DNA from: Carboxylicivirga sp.
GTDB taxonomy: Bacteria; Bacteroidota; Bacteroidia; Bacteroidales; Marinilabiliaceae
Assembly (NCBI GenBank): GCA_025210475.1
Contig: JAOARW010000104.1
Coordinates: 145,801 to 209,800 of the forward strand
Length of the DNA: 64,000 nt
Direction: 5' to 3'
Part shown: positions 34,255 to 44,407 of the stretch, piece after piece
How the letters are laid out: each line of letters starts with the position of its first letter
Numbering within the stretch: position 1 is the stretch's first letter
Program-made: the position numbers and the translations under genes
Notes under the pieces: model-generated
Database searches by the model: none
What the model was told of the DNA's origin: nothing
The model's input: the letters and a program-made list of their open reading frames with translations, nothing else

Positions 34255-35400
34255 ATGAAATACAAAAGAACTCTCCTTGTCGCTATTCTGGCGATGAGTC
34301 TATTTGCTTGTAAAAAAGAAGAAGCTCCCAACTACCAGGCTGTCGTCGTCAATCCTGTTCAAAAAGAAGATGTCAAACTTTTTGGTGAATACGTGGGGCG
34401 TATCCGTGCCTATAAGTACGTTGAAATACGTGCTCGCGTTGAAGGTTACCTCCAACGTATGATGTTTGAAGAAGGCAAAAAGGTGGAAAAGGATGAGGTT
34501 CTTTTCCTGATTGATCAGGTACAGTATAAAGCTCGAATTGATAAAGCACAGGCACAACTCAAACGCGATATTGCTTCATTGAACAAAGCCAGGCGCGATG
34601 TTGAACGACTGCGACCGTTGTATGCCGAGAGTGCGGTAAGCCAGTTAGACCTGGATAATGCACAGGCAGCCTTTGAAAGTGCCGAAGCCAATGTAGCCAT
34701 GAGTAAAGCTGATTTAGCCCAATATCAATTGGAACTGGATTTTACAAAAGTAAGCTCACCCTTGCGTGGCATTATTAGTGAGCGATATGTTGACATAGGC
34801 GCCTTGGTGGGACCCGGAAATAGTTCATTGCTGGCCACGGTTGTTCAGAGCGATACGGTTTTGGTTGATTTTAAAATGACCGCCTTGGATTATTTACGCA
34901 GTCGTGAGCGTAATGTAGACATTGGAAAGACGGACAGTACACGCTCGTGGCAACCAACGGTGAAAGTTACCCTGGCAGATAATAGCGAATACCCCATTGA
35001 AGGAATTGTTGATTTTGCCGATCCGCAGGTTGATCCCAAAACAGGTACTTTCGGTGTCCGGGCCGAACTGGCCAATCCGAATCAGGTATTGTTACCCGGC
35101 CAGTTTACCCGCGTTAAGTTCTTGTTGGATATTCTGGAGGATGCAACAGTAGTGCCACGCAAAGCGCTCATCATCGAAAAAGGTGGAAGCTTTGTGTATG
35201 TGATGCGTCAGGATAGTATTGCAGAAAAACGATTTGTAGAAACAGGGCCTGAGATCAAAAACAGCATTGTGATTGAGCGTGGCTTGGGATCTAAAGAGCA
35301 AATAATTGTAGAAGGACAACATAAATTAAACCCGGGTATGAGGGTTAGAGCCATTGATCCTTCAAAAGAAGAAATAGTAACGGATAAAAAAGAAAAGTAA
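34255..35400 (+). CDS. RND efflux periplasmic adaptor (membrane fusion protein)
   Basis: An AcrA/MexA-type adaptor of 381 aa linking the inner-membrane pump to the outer-membrane channel. It is a lipoprotein (MSLFACKKEEAPNYQ). The lipoyl half-motifs are YVEIRARVEGYLQRMMFEEG and VSSPLRGIISERYVDIGALV, flanking the coiled-coil hairpin (about 95-160, ending LAQYQLELDFTK). The beta-barrel region includes LPGQFTRVKFLL. The stop codon overlaps the first base of the pump gene start (35400), so translation is coupled. Substrates are probably hydrophobic drugs or bile-like compounds, by analogy only. Confidence 0.95.
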   Translation: MKYKRTLLVAILAMSLFACKKEEAPNYQAVVVNPVQKEDVKLFGEYVGRIRAYKYVEIRARVEGYLQRMMFEEGKKVEKDEVLFLIDQVQYKARIDKAQAQLKRDIASLNKARRDVERLRPLYAESAVSQLDLDNAQAAFESAEANVAMSKADLAQYQLELDFTKVSSPLRGIISERYVDIGALVGPGNSSLLATVVQSDTVLVDFKMTALDYLRSRERNVDIGKTDSTRSWQPTVKVTLADNSEYPIEGIVDFADPQVDPKTGTFGVRAELANPNQVLLPGQFTRVKFLLDILEDATVVPRKALIIEKGGSFVYVMRQDSIAEKRFVETGPEIKNSIVIERGLGSKEQIIVEGQHKLNPGMRVRAIDPSKEEIVTDKKEK

Positions 35401-38400
35401 TGAAACCAGGATTTTTTATTGAAAGACCGGTCTTTTCGTCCGTTATATCAATTTTTGTTGTGTTGCTAGGTTTAATTGGTCTGATGTTTTTACCCATCGA
35501 TCAATACCCGAAAATATCGCCACCAGTTGTAAAAATCAGTGGTTCATATCCGGGAGCGAGTGCAATTACCGTTTCCCAAGCCGTTTCAACACCCATCGAA
35601 CAAGAGTTAAACGGAACGCCAGGCATGTTGTACATGGAGTCGAGCAGTTCCAATTCGGGTAGTATCAACATCAACGTGACGTTCGATGTTGGCGTTGATC
35701 CGGATCTGGCAGCAGTTGAAATTCAAAACCGGGTAAAACTGGCTGAATCACGTTTACCAGCTGAGGTGGTTCAAAATGGCTTGTCGGTCGAGAAGCAATC
35801 GGCCAGTCAGTTAATGACTGTTTGCCTGGTATCGGAAGATCCCAAGTTTGATGAAATATACCTCAGTAATTTTGCTACCATCAATGTGTTGGATATCCTC
35901 AGGCGCATACCGGGTGTAGGACGAGTCTCCAACCGCGGAAGCCGCTATTATGGCATGCGCATTTGGGTGATGCCCGATCGGCTGGCCAGTTTTGGCCTAA
36001 CAGTTAAAGATTTACAGAACGCTTTAAAAGATCAGAATCGCGAATCGGCAGCAGGAGAGTTGGGTTTACAACCCATGGAGGCCATTGATGTGACCTTGCC
36101 CATTTCAACAAAAGGACGATTGGAAACGGCCGCCGAATTTGAGCAAATTGTTGTGCGGGCCAACAGTGATGGTACCATTATTCGTATGCGCGATGTGGCG
36201 CGAGTTTCGCTGGAAGCATCATCCTATACGCAGGAGAGTGGTATTAACGGAGGTAATGCCGCCATGCTGGCCATCTATTTGTTGCCAGGGGCCAATGCGG
36301 TTGAAGTGGCCGAGAGTGTTCGGGCAGCTATGGCTGATCTGAGTCAGAACTTCCCGGAAGGTCTTGAGTACCTGATTCCTTTTGATATGACCGATTACAT
36401 TACCGAATCCATTAAGGAAGTGTACGTTACCTTGATACAGGCCTTGTTATTGGTTGTGGTAGTGGTTTTCTTATCACTGCAAAACTGGCGAGCTACAGTA
36501 ATACCGGTTATTGCCGTTCCCATTTCCCTAATCGGAACTTTCGGCTTTATGCTGGCCATGGGCTTTTCTTTAAACATGCTGACGCTATTGGGCTTGATTC
36601 TGGCCATTGGAATTGTGGTGGATGATGCCATTGTAGTAGTGGAAAATGTTGAGCGAATAATGGAAGAGGAGAATGTGGGAGCAAGAGAAGCGACTCACAA
36701 AGCCATGAAAGATTTGGCAGGTGCGTTAATTGCCACATCATTGGTTTTGGCAGCCGTTTTTGTGCCGGTTAGTTTTCTGGCCGGCATCACCGGCGAATTA
36801 TACCGGCAGTTTTCGGTTACCATTGTTGTTTCGGTACTAATATCCACATTGGTTGCCCTTACATTAAGTCCGGCCATGTGTGCCATTATTTTAAAACCAT
36901 CAGGGACAAAGAAAAATATTGTATTCAGAACCATCAATAAATGGCTGGACATCACCAATTCGAAGTACACCGGTATTCTTGGTAAAGCGATTGGAAATCC
37001 CAGGCGAATGCTAGCTGGTTTTGGCATGGCATTGATTTTTATCTTTGTTTTGGCCCGTGTTATTCCAACCTCTTTTATACCGGAAGAAGATCAGGGCTTT
37101 TTTACGGTGGAGATTGAACTCAATGAGGGGGCTACACTCGAACGCACAAGGACGATAACTAATCTGGTGGTGGATTATTTTCAGCAGCAGGAAGCAGTTG
37201 AATATGTGCAAAGTATTGCCGGTACCAGTCCTAGGATTGGCGTAAATCAGTCGAGAGCTGAACTGACAGTGACCCTTAAACCCTGGGGCGAACGAAGCGA
37301 TGATGCCATGAGTTTGCAAAGTGTAATTGATAAGGCTCGTGTTGATCTGTACGATATTCCCGAAGCCCGTTTCTTCTTTAATAAGCCACCGGTAATTCCG
37401 GGGCTGGGTACATCCGGGGGATTCGAATTACAGTTGCAAGCCAAGTCGGGAGCTACCTGGGAAAACCTGGTGGAGGCCACCGATACTTTACTGCATTATG
37501 CTTCACAGAGAGAGGAGCTTAACAATGTGTCGTCGGCTTTACAGGCAGATATACCCCAATTGTATTTTGATGTCAACCGCGATCGGGTGAAACTGCTGGG
37601 TATTCCATTGGCCGATGTTTTCTCAACCATGAAGGCTTTTCTTGGCTCTGTTTATGTAAATGATTTTAACATGTTTAACCGCATTTATAAGGTTTACATT
37701 CAGGCCGAAGCACCTTATCGGGCCAATCAAAATACCTTGGGATTATTTTTTGTGCGCGGATCAAACGATGCCATGGTGCCGCTGACGGCATTGGGAAATG
37801 CTTCCTATACAACGGGTCCGGGAACGATCAAACGTTTTAATATGTTTTCGTCGGCTGTTATCCGCGGAACACCTTCGGGCGGCTACAGCTCAGGTCAGGC
37901 CATGCAGGTGATGGAAGAGATTGTGGCCAATCATTTGCCCAATAATATTGGTATCGATTGGAGTGGATTATCTTATCAGGAGAAAAAAGCAGGTGGGCAA
38001 ACCGGTATCATCATGGCATTGGTATTTCTGTTTGTGTTTTTATTCCTGGCAGCTCAATATGAAAGCTGGCTGGTACCGGTAGCAGTTCTGCTATCATTAC
38101 CAATTGCCGCCTTGGGTGCTTTTGCCGGAATTTGGGTAACGGGGCTCGAAAATGATGTTTATTTCCAGATTGGTCTTGTGACTTTAATTGGTTTGGCAGC
38201 CAAGAATGCCATCTTAATTGTTGAATTCGCCAAGGTGGAAGTGGATAAAGGAATGGATGTGGTGGAGGCGGCTTTATTAGCCGGTAAACTCCGATTCCGA
38301 CCTATCGTTATGACTTCCCTGGCTTTTGTATTGGGAATGTTGCCAATGGTATTAGCCACAGGACCCGGTTCTGCCGGAAGACATTCCATTGGTACAGGGG

Positions 38401-38525
38401 TATTTTTTGGTATGTTGGTGGCCATTACGGTTGGTATCGTATTGGTTCCTTTCTTTTTTGTAATTACTTACAAGCTTAAGGCGAGTATTGCTAAGCGTTT
38501 TAATAAAGCAGACAATAATGAGTAA
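35400..38525 (+). CDS. RND (HAE1/AcrB-type) efflux pump, inner-membrane subunit
   Basis: A 1041-aa proton-driven exporter of normal family length with 12 predicted membrane segments. The N-terminus FFIERPVFSSVISIFVVLLG and the periplasmic PPVVKISGSYPGAS are typical. The proton-relay Asp pair lies in GIVVDDAIVVVENV at residues 408-409, as in AcrB. The second half has GLVTLIGLAAKNAILIVEFA and PIVMTSLAFVLGMLP. It sits between the adaptor and the outer-membrane channel genes with overlapping stops and starts, giving a complete tripartite system. Confidence 0.97.
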   Translation: MKPGFFIERPVFSSVISIFVVLLGLIGLMFLPIDQYPKISPPVVKISGSYPGASAITVSQAVSTPIEQELNGTPGMLYMESSSSNSGSININVTFDVGVDPDLAAVEIQNRVKLAESRLPAEVVQNGLSVEKQSASQLMTVCLVSEDPKFDEIYLSNFATINVLDILRRIPGVGRVSNRGSRYYGMRIWVMPDRLASFGLTVKDLQNALKDQNRESAAGELGLQPMEAIDVTLPISTKGRLETAAEFEQIVVRANSDGTIIRMRDVARVSLEASSYTQESGINGGNAAMLAIYLLPGANAVEVAESVRAAMADLSQNFPEGLEYLIPFDMTDYITESIKEVYVTLIQALLLVVVVVFLSLQNWRATVIPVIAVPISLIGTFGFMLAMGFSLNMLTLLGLILAIGIVVDDAIVVVENVERIMEEENVGAREATHKAMKDLAGALIATSLVLAAVFVPVSFLAGITGELYRQFSVTIVVSVLISTLVALTLSPAMCAIILKPSGTKKNIVFRTINKWLDITNSKYTGILGKAIGNPRRMLAGFGMALIFIFVLARVIPTSFIPEEDQGFFTVEIELNEGATLERTRTITNLVVDYFQQQEAVEYVQSIAGTSPRIGVNQSRAELTVTLKPWGERSDDAMSLQSVIDKARVDLYDIPEARFFFNKPPVIPGLGTSGGFELQLQAKSGATWENLVEATDTLLHYASQREELNNVSSALQADIPQLYFDVNRDRVKLLGIPLADVFSTMKAFLGSVYVNDFNMFNRIYKVYIQAEAPYRANQNTLGLFFVRGSNDAMVPLTALGNASYTTGPGTIKRFNMFSSAVIRGTPSGGYSSGQAMQVMEEIVANHLPNNIGIDWSGLSYQEKKAGGQTGIIMALVFLFVFLFLAAQYESWLVPVAVLLSLPIAALGAFAGIWVTGLENDVYFQIGLVTLIGLAAKNAILIVEFAKVEVDKGMDVVEAALLAGKLRFRPIVMTSLAFVLGMLPMVLATGPGSAGRHSIGTGVFFGMLVAITVGIVLVPFFFVITYKLKASIAKRFNKADNNE

Positions 38526-39930
38526 GCTAACTATATATAGGAAAGTCAGTTTTCGAAAGGTGGTAAAATATTCATTGTTCATCCTGGCATGTTTGATATT
38601 GATTTCATCGTGTAAGATCGGAAAAAAATATGCACGGCCGGAACTGGATTTACCGGAAAGACTGGAAGAGATGAGCATTGATTCGTTAACCATCGATGAT
38701 ATGAGTTGGTGGGAACTTTATACCGATACGGTTCTTCAGCGCCTGATAAAAGAAGCTCTCGAAAACAACAAAGATGTATTAATTGCCAGTGCCCGTCTTA
38801 AGCAATACATGGCAGCTAAAAGAATAGCCAGTGCCGATCTGTTTCCGCATATCGGAGCCGATTTTCACAGTGAAAAGGAGATGGAGAATTTTGGCGGTGA
38901 TAGCGAGGAGATTGCACCAGAGTCGAGTATTGGAGCCTCATTGACCTGGGAGTTGGATTTATGGGGAAATATTCGTTGGGGCAGAGAAGCAGCCATTGCC
39001 AATTACCTGGCAACAAAAGAGGGGCAGCGAGCCCTTCAGATCAGTATAGTTGCCGAGGTGGCAGATGTGTATTATACGCTCATCGCTCAATACAAAGAGC
39101 TGGATATTATTGAACAAACAATTACGGCCCGAAAGGAAGGTGTACGCTTGGCTGATTTGCGTTTTTACGGCGGGTTAACATCCGAAACATCATTGCAGCA
39201 GGCGGAAGTTGAATTGGCTAAAACCAACACTTTAAAACCAGCTCTGGAACGTAAAATTCGCTTGTCACAAAATAAGCTAGCCCTGCTTTTAGGAACCTAT
39301 AAAAGTGATGAAAGTGGTAAAGGTAGCTTTGATGAACAAGCAATACCTGAATTTCTGCCGGCAGGTTTGCCGGCCGAATTGTTAGAGAGGCGACCGGATA
39401 TAAGAGAAGCTGAGCAGAAGCTGATCGCCGCCAATGCAGCTGTTGGAGTGGCTACAACAGATCGTTTTCCCAGTCTTTCTTTAACCACTAAGTTTGGACG
39501 GGAGAATGATGATTTGGATGAGTTATTTAAGTCACCCTACTGGTTTGTTGCCGGCGATGTGATAGCGCCAATTTTTCAGGCTGGCAAATTGAAGGCCCGG
39601 CAGAAAGAAGCGGAAGCGCTACTTGAACAAGAGGTTTATGCTTATCAACGATCAGTATTAAAAGCTTTTCAGGAGGCCAATGCTGCCATTGTGACTTTTC
39701 GAAAGGCACGCGAGGTTTATCAGGCACAGGTGAAGTTGGAAGCAGCATCGCGCAAATATCAGAAATTAGCTGAATTACAATACCTCAATGGTGTGATTAA
39801 CTACCTTGATTTGCTGGATGCCCAGCGTAGTTTGCTGGATGCAGAAATACAGCTGAATAATGCCAAAAGGGATGAACTGCTTTCGATGGTATATCTGTAT
39901 AAAGCCTTAGGAGGAGGTTGGGCAAACTAA
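38518..39930 (+). CDS. TolC-like outer-membrane channel lipoprotein, NodT family
   Basis: A 470-aa outer-membrane factor of the tripartite pump. The chosen ATG at 38518 overlaps the pump stop by 8 bases and gives the signal LFILACLILISSCKIGKKYARP with a lipobox. The two OEP repeats are seen in WWELYTDTVLQRLIKEAL ... AADLFPHIG-like helices and in LERRPDIREAEQKLIAANA, VGVATTDRFPSLSL, and the C-terminal NGVINYLDLLDAQRSLLDAE. Normal length. An in-frame upstream start at 38488 is less likely because it lengthens the signal region. Confidence 0.94.
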   Translation: MSKLTIYRKVSFRKVVKYSLFILACLILISSCKIGKKYARPELDLPERLEEMSIDSLTIDDMSWWELYTDTVLQRLIKEALENNKDVLIASARLKQYMAAKRIASADLFPHIGADFHSEKEMENFGGDSEEIAPESSIGASLTWELDLWGNIRWGREAAIANYLATKEGQRALQISIVAEVADVYYTLIAQYKELDIIEQTITARKEGVRLADLRFYGGLTSETSLQQAEVELAKTNTLKPALERKIRLSQNKLALLLGTYKSDESGKGSFDEQAIPEFLPAGLPAELLERRPDIREAEQKLIAANAAVGVATTDRFPSLSLTTKFGRENDDLDELFKSPYWFVAGDVIAPIFQAGKLKARQKEAEALLEQEVYAYQRSVLKAFQEANAAIVTFRKAREVYQAQVKLEAASRKYQKLAELQYLNGVINYLDLLDAQRSLLDAEIQLNNAKRDELLSMVYLYKALGGGWAN

Positions 39931-40198
39931 ACCGTTGATTTTCCTTTTATCGGGCTTAAACATAAGCTTTAATGGTTTGTTTCATCAGTGAGAAATAATT
40001 GCAATCATTTGAAGCGACATACAAATTTTGATTAATCAAACTTATATATAAGTGGATGGTCACATTTAGTTTTGGGAGTTTAATCTGACAAGTGAAAAAT
40101 TAAATACATGAAACGAGCCATGAGTAAAAGTTCTCACACGGGAGGATGATTGTTTTTCAGGCGAGTTCCATATGACAATTGAAAGAAAATTTAATCAT

Positions 40199-41353
40199 AT
40201 GAAAACGTGTTTAATCCTGATTCTGTTCTTTTGCACTTTCGCATATGCGAAGGGAGCTGACCGTGATTCGCTCAAACAAAAGAAGAATTTACGTTTTAGT
40301 ATTTTGGGTGGCCCAGGGTACACGCCCGATTATGGTTTTTTGATCGGAGGAAGTGCTTTGTTTACCTTTTCGAGCGATGTGGCAGATACAACTTTAAAGC
40401 GTTCGGTATTACCCATAGCATTTGCTTATATGACCAATGGAGGCGGGACTTTGATTGTGCGTCCCCAATTATTTTTCAATAAGGATCGTTTTCGAATATT
40501 TGGTCAGATGTCTTTTAACAGTACACTGGATAATTATTACGGGGTTGGTTATGATACTAATTCCAGCACCGAACGGGGCGAAGACATAACCCAGTTTAGA
40601 AGTTTAGGTTATCAGATTAATCCGGTATTCTTGTTTCGTTATAAAGAAACAGATTTATTTATGGGAGCATCAATAGATGTGGGGCAACGCAACATGGATG
40701 ATCCCAGCGAAGGAGTGCGCAACGACCCGGATTTTATTCGACAGGGAGGTGATGAAGATGGTTTGTCTTTTACCAACATTGGTGCCGGTGCAAATATCAA
40801 TTACGATACGCGCGATATTCCTGCCAATGCCTATTCCGGAATGTTTATAGAACTTTCGGCGACTTATTATTCCGAACTTTTTGGTAGTTCAATGGATTAT
40901 GGTGTTTATACCTTTGATTACCGACAGTTTAAACAGCTTAAGAGGCTGGGCGAACGGCGAGTATTGGCATGGATGATCAATGGCCGATTCACTTCCGGCG
41001 ATGTGCCCATTACAGAATTATCGCTGGTCGGTTCAGCGTTTGATTTAAGAGGTTATCACATGGGACATTATCGCGATAGAAATGCCTTGATGGCATTGGC
41101 CGAATACCGACACATGTTTAATGCTGGTGATGAAACAACCTTTAAGCGATTGCTGTCGAAATGTGGATTTGTTACCTGGGCAGGAGTGGGATCGGTAAGT
41201 GACGGATTAGTGGATACAGAAAACCTATTACCTAACTTTGGTGCTGGATTACGAATCGAGCTGCAGCCTCGGATGAATTTCAGAATCGATATCGGACGCG
41301 ACCCGATTAATAATCAGAACCTGGTTTATTTCAATATGACAGAAGCCTTTTAA
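40199..41353 (+). CDS. BamA/TamA-type outer-membrane barrel protein
   Basis: A 384-aa outer-membrane protein with a signal peptide (MKTCLILILFFCTFAYAKG) from ATG 40199; a start nine codons upstream is less signal-like. The body is rich in alternating beta strands (FSILGGPGYTPDYGFLIGG, DNYYGVGYDTNS, GAGANINYDTRDIPANAYSG, LVGSAFDLRGYHMGHYRDRN, FGAGLRIELQPRMNFRID), matching the 16-strand Omp85 barrel with its RG-Y motif. No POTRA domains precede it, so it is a barrel-only member; these are common in Bacteroidota and of uncertain role. It stands alone after the RND operon. Confidence 0.85.
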   Translation: MKTCLILILFFCTFAYAKGADRDSLKQKKNLRFSILGGPGYTPDYGFLIGGSALFTFSSDVADTTLKRSVLPIAFAYMTNGGGTLIVRPQLFFNKDRFRIFGQMSFNSTLDNYYGVGYDTNSSTERGEDITQFRSLGYQINPVFLFRYKETDLFMGASIDVGQRNMDDPSEGVRNDPDFIRQGGDEDGLSFTNIGAGANINYDTRDIPANAYSGMFIELSATYYSELFGSSMDYGVYTFDYRQFKQLKRLGERRVLAWMINGRFTSGDVPITELSLVGSAFDLRGYHMGHYRDRNALMALAEYRHMFNAGDETTFKRLLSKCGFVTWAGVGSVSDGLVDTENLLPNFGAGLRIELQPRMNFRIDIGRDPINNQNLVYFNMTEAF

Positions 41354-41456
41354 TGCTAATGCATTATAAGTTATGCGAGGTAACTAATACCAAGCGAAGT
41401 GAACATCTAAAACTCGAAAATGGCATTTTTGAGCTTGATATTTTTTTGTAAAACTA

Positions 41457-41494
41457 ATAAAGGCCTTATCAATTGGGTATTAAAAGACCTTTAT
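41457..41494. terminator. Bidirectional terminator
   Basis: Stem ATAAAGG (41457-41463) / CCTTTAT (41488-41494), extended inward by further A-T pairs, between the convergent barrel protein and FG-GAP genes. Confidence 0.5.
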
Positions 41495-41511
41495 CAGTTT
41501 TCCTGCAATAC

Positions 41512-42906
41512 TTATTTTTTAACAATGCGCTTAACTACACGTTGTTGATCCATTACAAGCACCAGGTTGTAGACACCAGAAGGTAGATCTGACAATTCCA
41601 CCTGCATGTTTTGGGATTTGTTTTCTTTACGATAAACAACTCTACCACTTAAGTTACTTATTTCAATAGAATGTACATTTTCATCACATTCAACCATCAA
41701 TATGTCCGTAACCGGGTTAGGGAAAAGTTTTATGTTTGAATTTTCGTGTGAGTCAATATTGGTAGGTGTATCAAAGGTTAGGTTCTTGTAAAATACAATG
41801 CTTGAGTTATCTTCAGAGGCTAAGAAAAAATCAAGATCACCATCATCGTTAAAATCCAATGGGATAGCACCGGCAAATTCGGGCTGATCTTCAAATAATA
41901 AATGGATAGTAAAATTTTGGTCACCATCATTTTCGTAGTATCCAACATCGAATTTATCCATATTGGTATCGCCTTTAATGGAACTGAAAAAGAATAGATC
42001 CATATCATTGTCGTTTCCAATGTTGAAAGGATAAAATTCAACTAAGTCATTTGATTCGGCATATGGATGTGAAATCTCATTTTTGGTAAAGTTGGCTGAG
42101 CCATCGTTCTCATACCATGCCCAATGATTAGTATTGGTGCGAGCAATAAAATCCATGTCGTTATCACCATCCATATTAAACAGCTTAATATCATCGAATT
42201 TTTCGCTGGTAGTAATAGCTGTGTAAGTAAATGATCCGGATCCGTTATTAATTCCTTTGTAAAGTCCTCCGTTTGTAAACATGCCATTTTTTGATATAAT
42301 TATATCAATGTCATTGTCACCATCAATATCGGTCGATACGACTTTATTAATGAAATCATCTTCCTCAATTTCATCAGGTGTGGCAAAGGTGCCGTCGCCA
42401 TTATTTTTCAGGAAGAATAATCCATAAGTATCGTTGGCATGACTGGCACAAACAACAATATCTTTGTAATCGTCCGTATCGAAATTTGCAATCGTAAAAT
42501 TGATCGGATTATTGAGTACATCAACATGATTTGAAATTATGTTTTCGGTGAAATTTTCGTTACCATCATTTTTTAGGAAGACAAATTTCTCATCCAAAAT
42601 GTCGCAGGCAACAATGTCTAATTCCGTATCATTATCCATGTCGGCTACTTCAAAATAGCTTAGTCCCCGAGGGCCGTTATATAACGTTTTTTGTGTATAG
42701 GTTCCATCACCGTTATTTGAAAAAAACTCAATGTTAACATCACCACCAAAGCTTAGAATATCTTGGTCTCCATCTTTGTCCAGGTCAATACGTGTAATAT
42801 TAAGCGGATCGGATACTCCACTGGCAACGGTTGTTGTTTCAAATGATTGGGCACTAACATCGAACATACCCATACCAAGTAAGGCAAATAGTAAAAAATG
42901 CTTCAT
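41512..42906 (-). CDS. FG-GAP/VCBS repeat protein with T9SS sorting domain
   Basis: A 464-aa secreted protein with signal peptide MKHFLLFALLGMGMFDVSAQ. About seven beta-propeller blades carry DxDxDG-type calcium loops, for example RIDLDKDGDQDILSFGG, ATNFDTDDYKDI-like, STDIDGDNDIDIIISKNG, LFNMDGDNDMDFIART and LDFNDDGDLDFFLASED. The last ~75 residues (NIKLFPNPVTDILMV ... LPSGVYNLVLVM) form a type A T9SS sorting domain, so it is exported across the outer membrane. No enzyme domain is attached. A binding or adhesive role is likely but unproven. Confidence 0.92.
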   Translation of the reverse strand: MKHFLLFALLGMGMFDVSAQSFETTTVASGVSDPLNITRIDLDKDGDQDILSFGGDVNIEFFSNNGDGTYTQKTLYNGPRGLSYFEVADMDNDTELDIVACDILDEKFVFLKNDGNENFTENIISNHVDVLNNPINFTIANFDTDDYKDIVVCASHANDTYGLFFLKNNGDGTFATPDEIEEDDFINKVVSTDIDGDNDIDIIISKNGMFTNGGLYKGINNGSGSFTYTAITTSEKFDDIKLFNMDGDNDMDFIARTNTNHWAWYENDGSANFTKNEISHPYAESNDLVEFYPFNIGNDNDMDLFFFSSIKGDTNMDKFDVGYYENDGDQNFTIHLLFEDQPEFAGAIPLDFNDDGDLDFFLASEDNSSIVFYKNLTFDTPTNIDSHENSNIKLFPNPVTDILMVECDENVHSIEISNLSGRVVYRKENKSQNMQVELSDLPSGVYNLVLVMDQQRVVKRIVKK

Positions 42907-43262
42907 GTGTAACGTTTTAAAAATATAGATTGAGCTGCATCTACGCTCATGTTTTGTAAAGGTTTTAAAAGAAAAGCATTAAGACATTTAGACCAACAGA
43001 CCCTAAAAGTTAGCACTTGAAATAGAAGTTGATCTCTACCGATTTAGAATAAAACCGTACGAATGAATGATCTCTGTTTTTGATGATAAAGTGATTCTTT
43101 TTTATCCACAAAAAACCTTTACATTCTCAATGTGTTATTGAAAGTGATATTTTAAATCGATATTTTGTAAATACTTCATATGCTTATTGTGGGTTTATTT
43201 CAATATAGCATACTTTGAATATGAAGTTAAAAGATAGCGTGTCATTTAAGAAAAATATAAGC
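42907..43262. other. Divergent intergenic region
   Basis: About 350 AT-rich bases between the FG-GAP gene and the methyltransferase. It must hold both promoters. No consensus TAnnTTTG box, hairpin or coding frame stood out. Confidence 0.5.
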
Positions 43263-43877
43263 ATGAAAGATTTCTGGGACGATAGATATAGCCAAAGTGA
43301 ATTTGCTTACGGAGAAAAACCCAATGAATATATCAAAGATAAACTACCAGACTTTAAACCCGGTAAAATACTATTTCCGGCTGAAGGAGAAGGTCGAAAC
43401 GCGGTGTATGCGGCACAATTGGGTTGGGAGGTATCGGCTTTTGATTTTAGTTCCAAAGGCAAAGAACGGGCCGAATTACTGGCAGCATCAAAAGGGGTAA
43501 GCATCGATTACAAAATCAGTAGCTTCTTGGAGGAAAACTATGATTATGAGGAATTTGATGCCATCGCCATGTGCTTTGTGCATTTTTTGCCCGATATTAA
43601 AGGCCAGATGCACCACCGTTTAAATAGCTATCTGAAGGTAGGAGGTTACCTTATTATGGAGGCTTTTAGTAAAGAACATCGCCAATTGAATAAAGTTAAT
43701 CCGGCAGTTGGAGGACCACCCGACGAAAACATGATGTACTCCATTGAAGAGCTAAAAAATGATTTCAAAAATTATGATTTTATCGAATTAGTTCAAATAA
43801 AAACTACTTTAAACGAAGGTTTCGGTCATGTTGGCGAAGGTTCAGTAATTCGTTTGGTAGCCAGAAAGATTAGCTGA
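43263..43877 (+). CDS. Class I SAM-dependent methyltransferase
   Basis: A 204-aa cytoplasmic methyltransferase of the TehB/Methyltransf_25 type, from the ATG that gives MKDFWDDRYSQSEFAYG; in-frame starts at 43215 and 43221 would add an atypical tail. SAM motif I is KILFPAEGEGRNAVYAAQLG, with motif II as VSAFDFSSKGKERAELLA (acidic ribose-binding position held by Asp). DAIAMCFVHFLPDIKG is the motif IV region, and YLKVGGYLIMEAFSKEH follows. WDDRYSQSEFAYGEKPNEY is shared with proteins annotated as tellurite-resistance or thiol methyltransferases. The substrate is unknown. Confidence 0.85.
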   Translation: MKDFWDDRYSQSEFAYGEKPNEYIKDKLPDFKPGKILFPAEGEGRNAVYAAQLGWEVSAFDFSSKGKERAELLAASKGVSIDYKISSFLEENYDYEEFDAIAMCFVHFLPDIKGQMHHRLNSYLKVGGYLIMEAFSKEHRQLNKVNPAVGGPPDENMMYSIEELKNDFKNYDFIELVQIKTTLNEGFGHVGEGSVIRLVARKIS

Positions 43878-44066
43878 TATTTAAAGATTTAAAATTCCAA
43901 GCTCTTACCGTCAACAACTGTGACCTTCTAAGGTCAAGGATTTATACATTAACAATGTGATCAACATTCAGTGTTTTTTTATTTTTTAATGTGATGGTGG
44001 TATTGATAAAATTAATTTGGGATTTAAATAAATTAAAAAAGATATTAATAAAATTAAATAAATAAT

Positions 44067-44074
44067 TACATTTG
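44067..44074 (+). promoter_or_regulatory. Possible -7 element of the DUF2089 operon
   Basis: TACATTTG matches TAnnTTTG, 54 bases before the chosen start of the DUF2089 gene. No TTG at the expected -33 distance was found. A 7-bp inverted repeat TGACCTT-CT-AAGGTCA lies upstream at 43921-43936. Confidence 0.35.
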
Positions 44075-44128
44075 TGTAAGTCTTGCGTTGTTTGTAACAC
44101 TAATCAATGCTCTTTAAAATACAGATGT

Positions 44129-44407
44129 ATGCAAAAGAAATTACCCATCCAATGTCCGAGTTGCAGCAATAGTTTAAAAGTTCAAAGTCTGCATTGCGAA
44201 AACTGTGAAACAACCATAAGCGGATTATTTGAACTTCCGGTTTTGCTGCAGTTGGAGCCCCAGGAGCAAAAGTTTATTCTCGATTTTGTAAAAAGTAGTG
44301 GCCGCCTAAAGGAAATGGCTGTTAAGCTAAAACTTAGCTATCCAACTGTGCGCAACATGTTGGATGATCTTATTAATAAACTAAACCAACTACATCATGA
44401 AGATTGA
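44129..44407 (+). CDS. DUF2089-family zinc-ribbon/HTH protein
   Basis: A 92-aa protein from ATG 44129. The N-terminus holds a four-Cys zinc ribbon (IQCPSCSNSLKVQSLHCENC). The second half is a helix-turn-helix of sigma-region-4 appearance (FILDFVKSSGRLKEMAVKLK, SYPTVRNMLDDLINKL). This is the DUF2089 architecture, thought to be a DNA-binding regulator. A frame extending to 44072 adds more Cys residues but overlaps the likely promoter. Its stop overlaps the next gene by 11 bases, so it is the first gene of a four-gene operon and probably its regulator. Confidence 0.85.
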   Translation: MQKKLPIQCPSCSNSLKVQSLHCENCETTISGLFELPVLLQLEPQEQKFILDFVKSSGRLKEMAVKLKLSYPTVRNMLDDLINKLNQLHHED

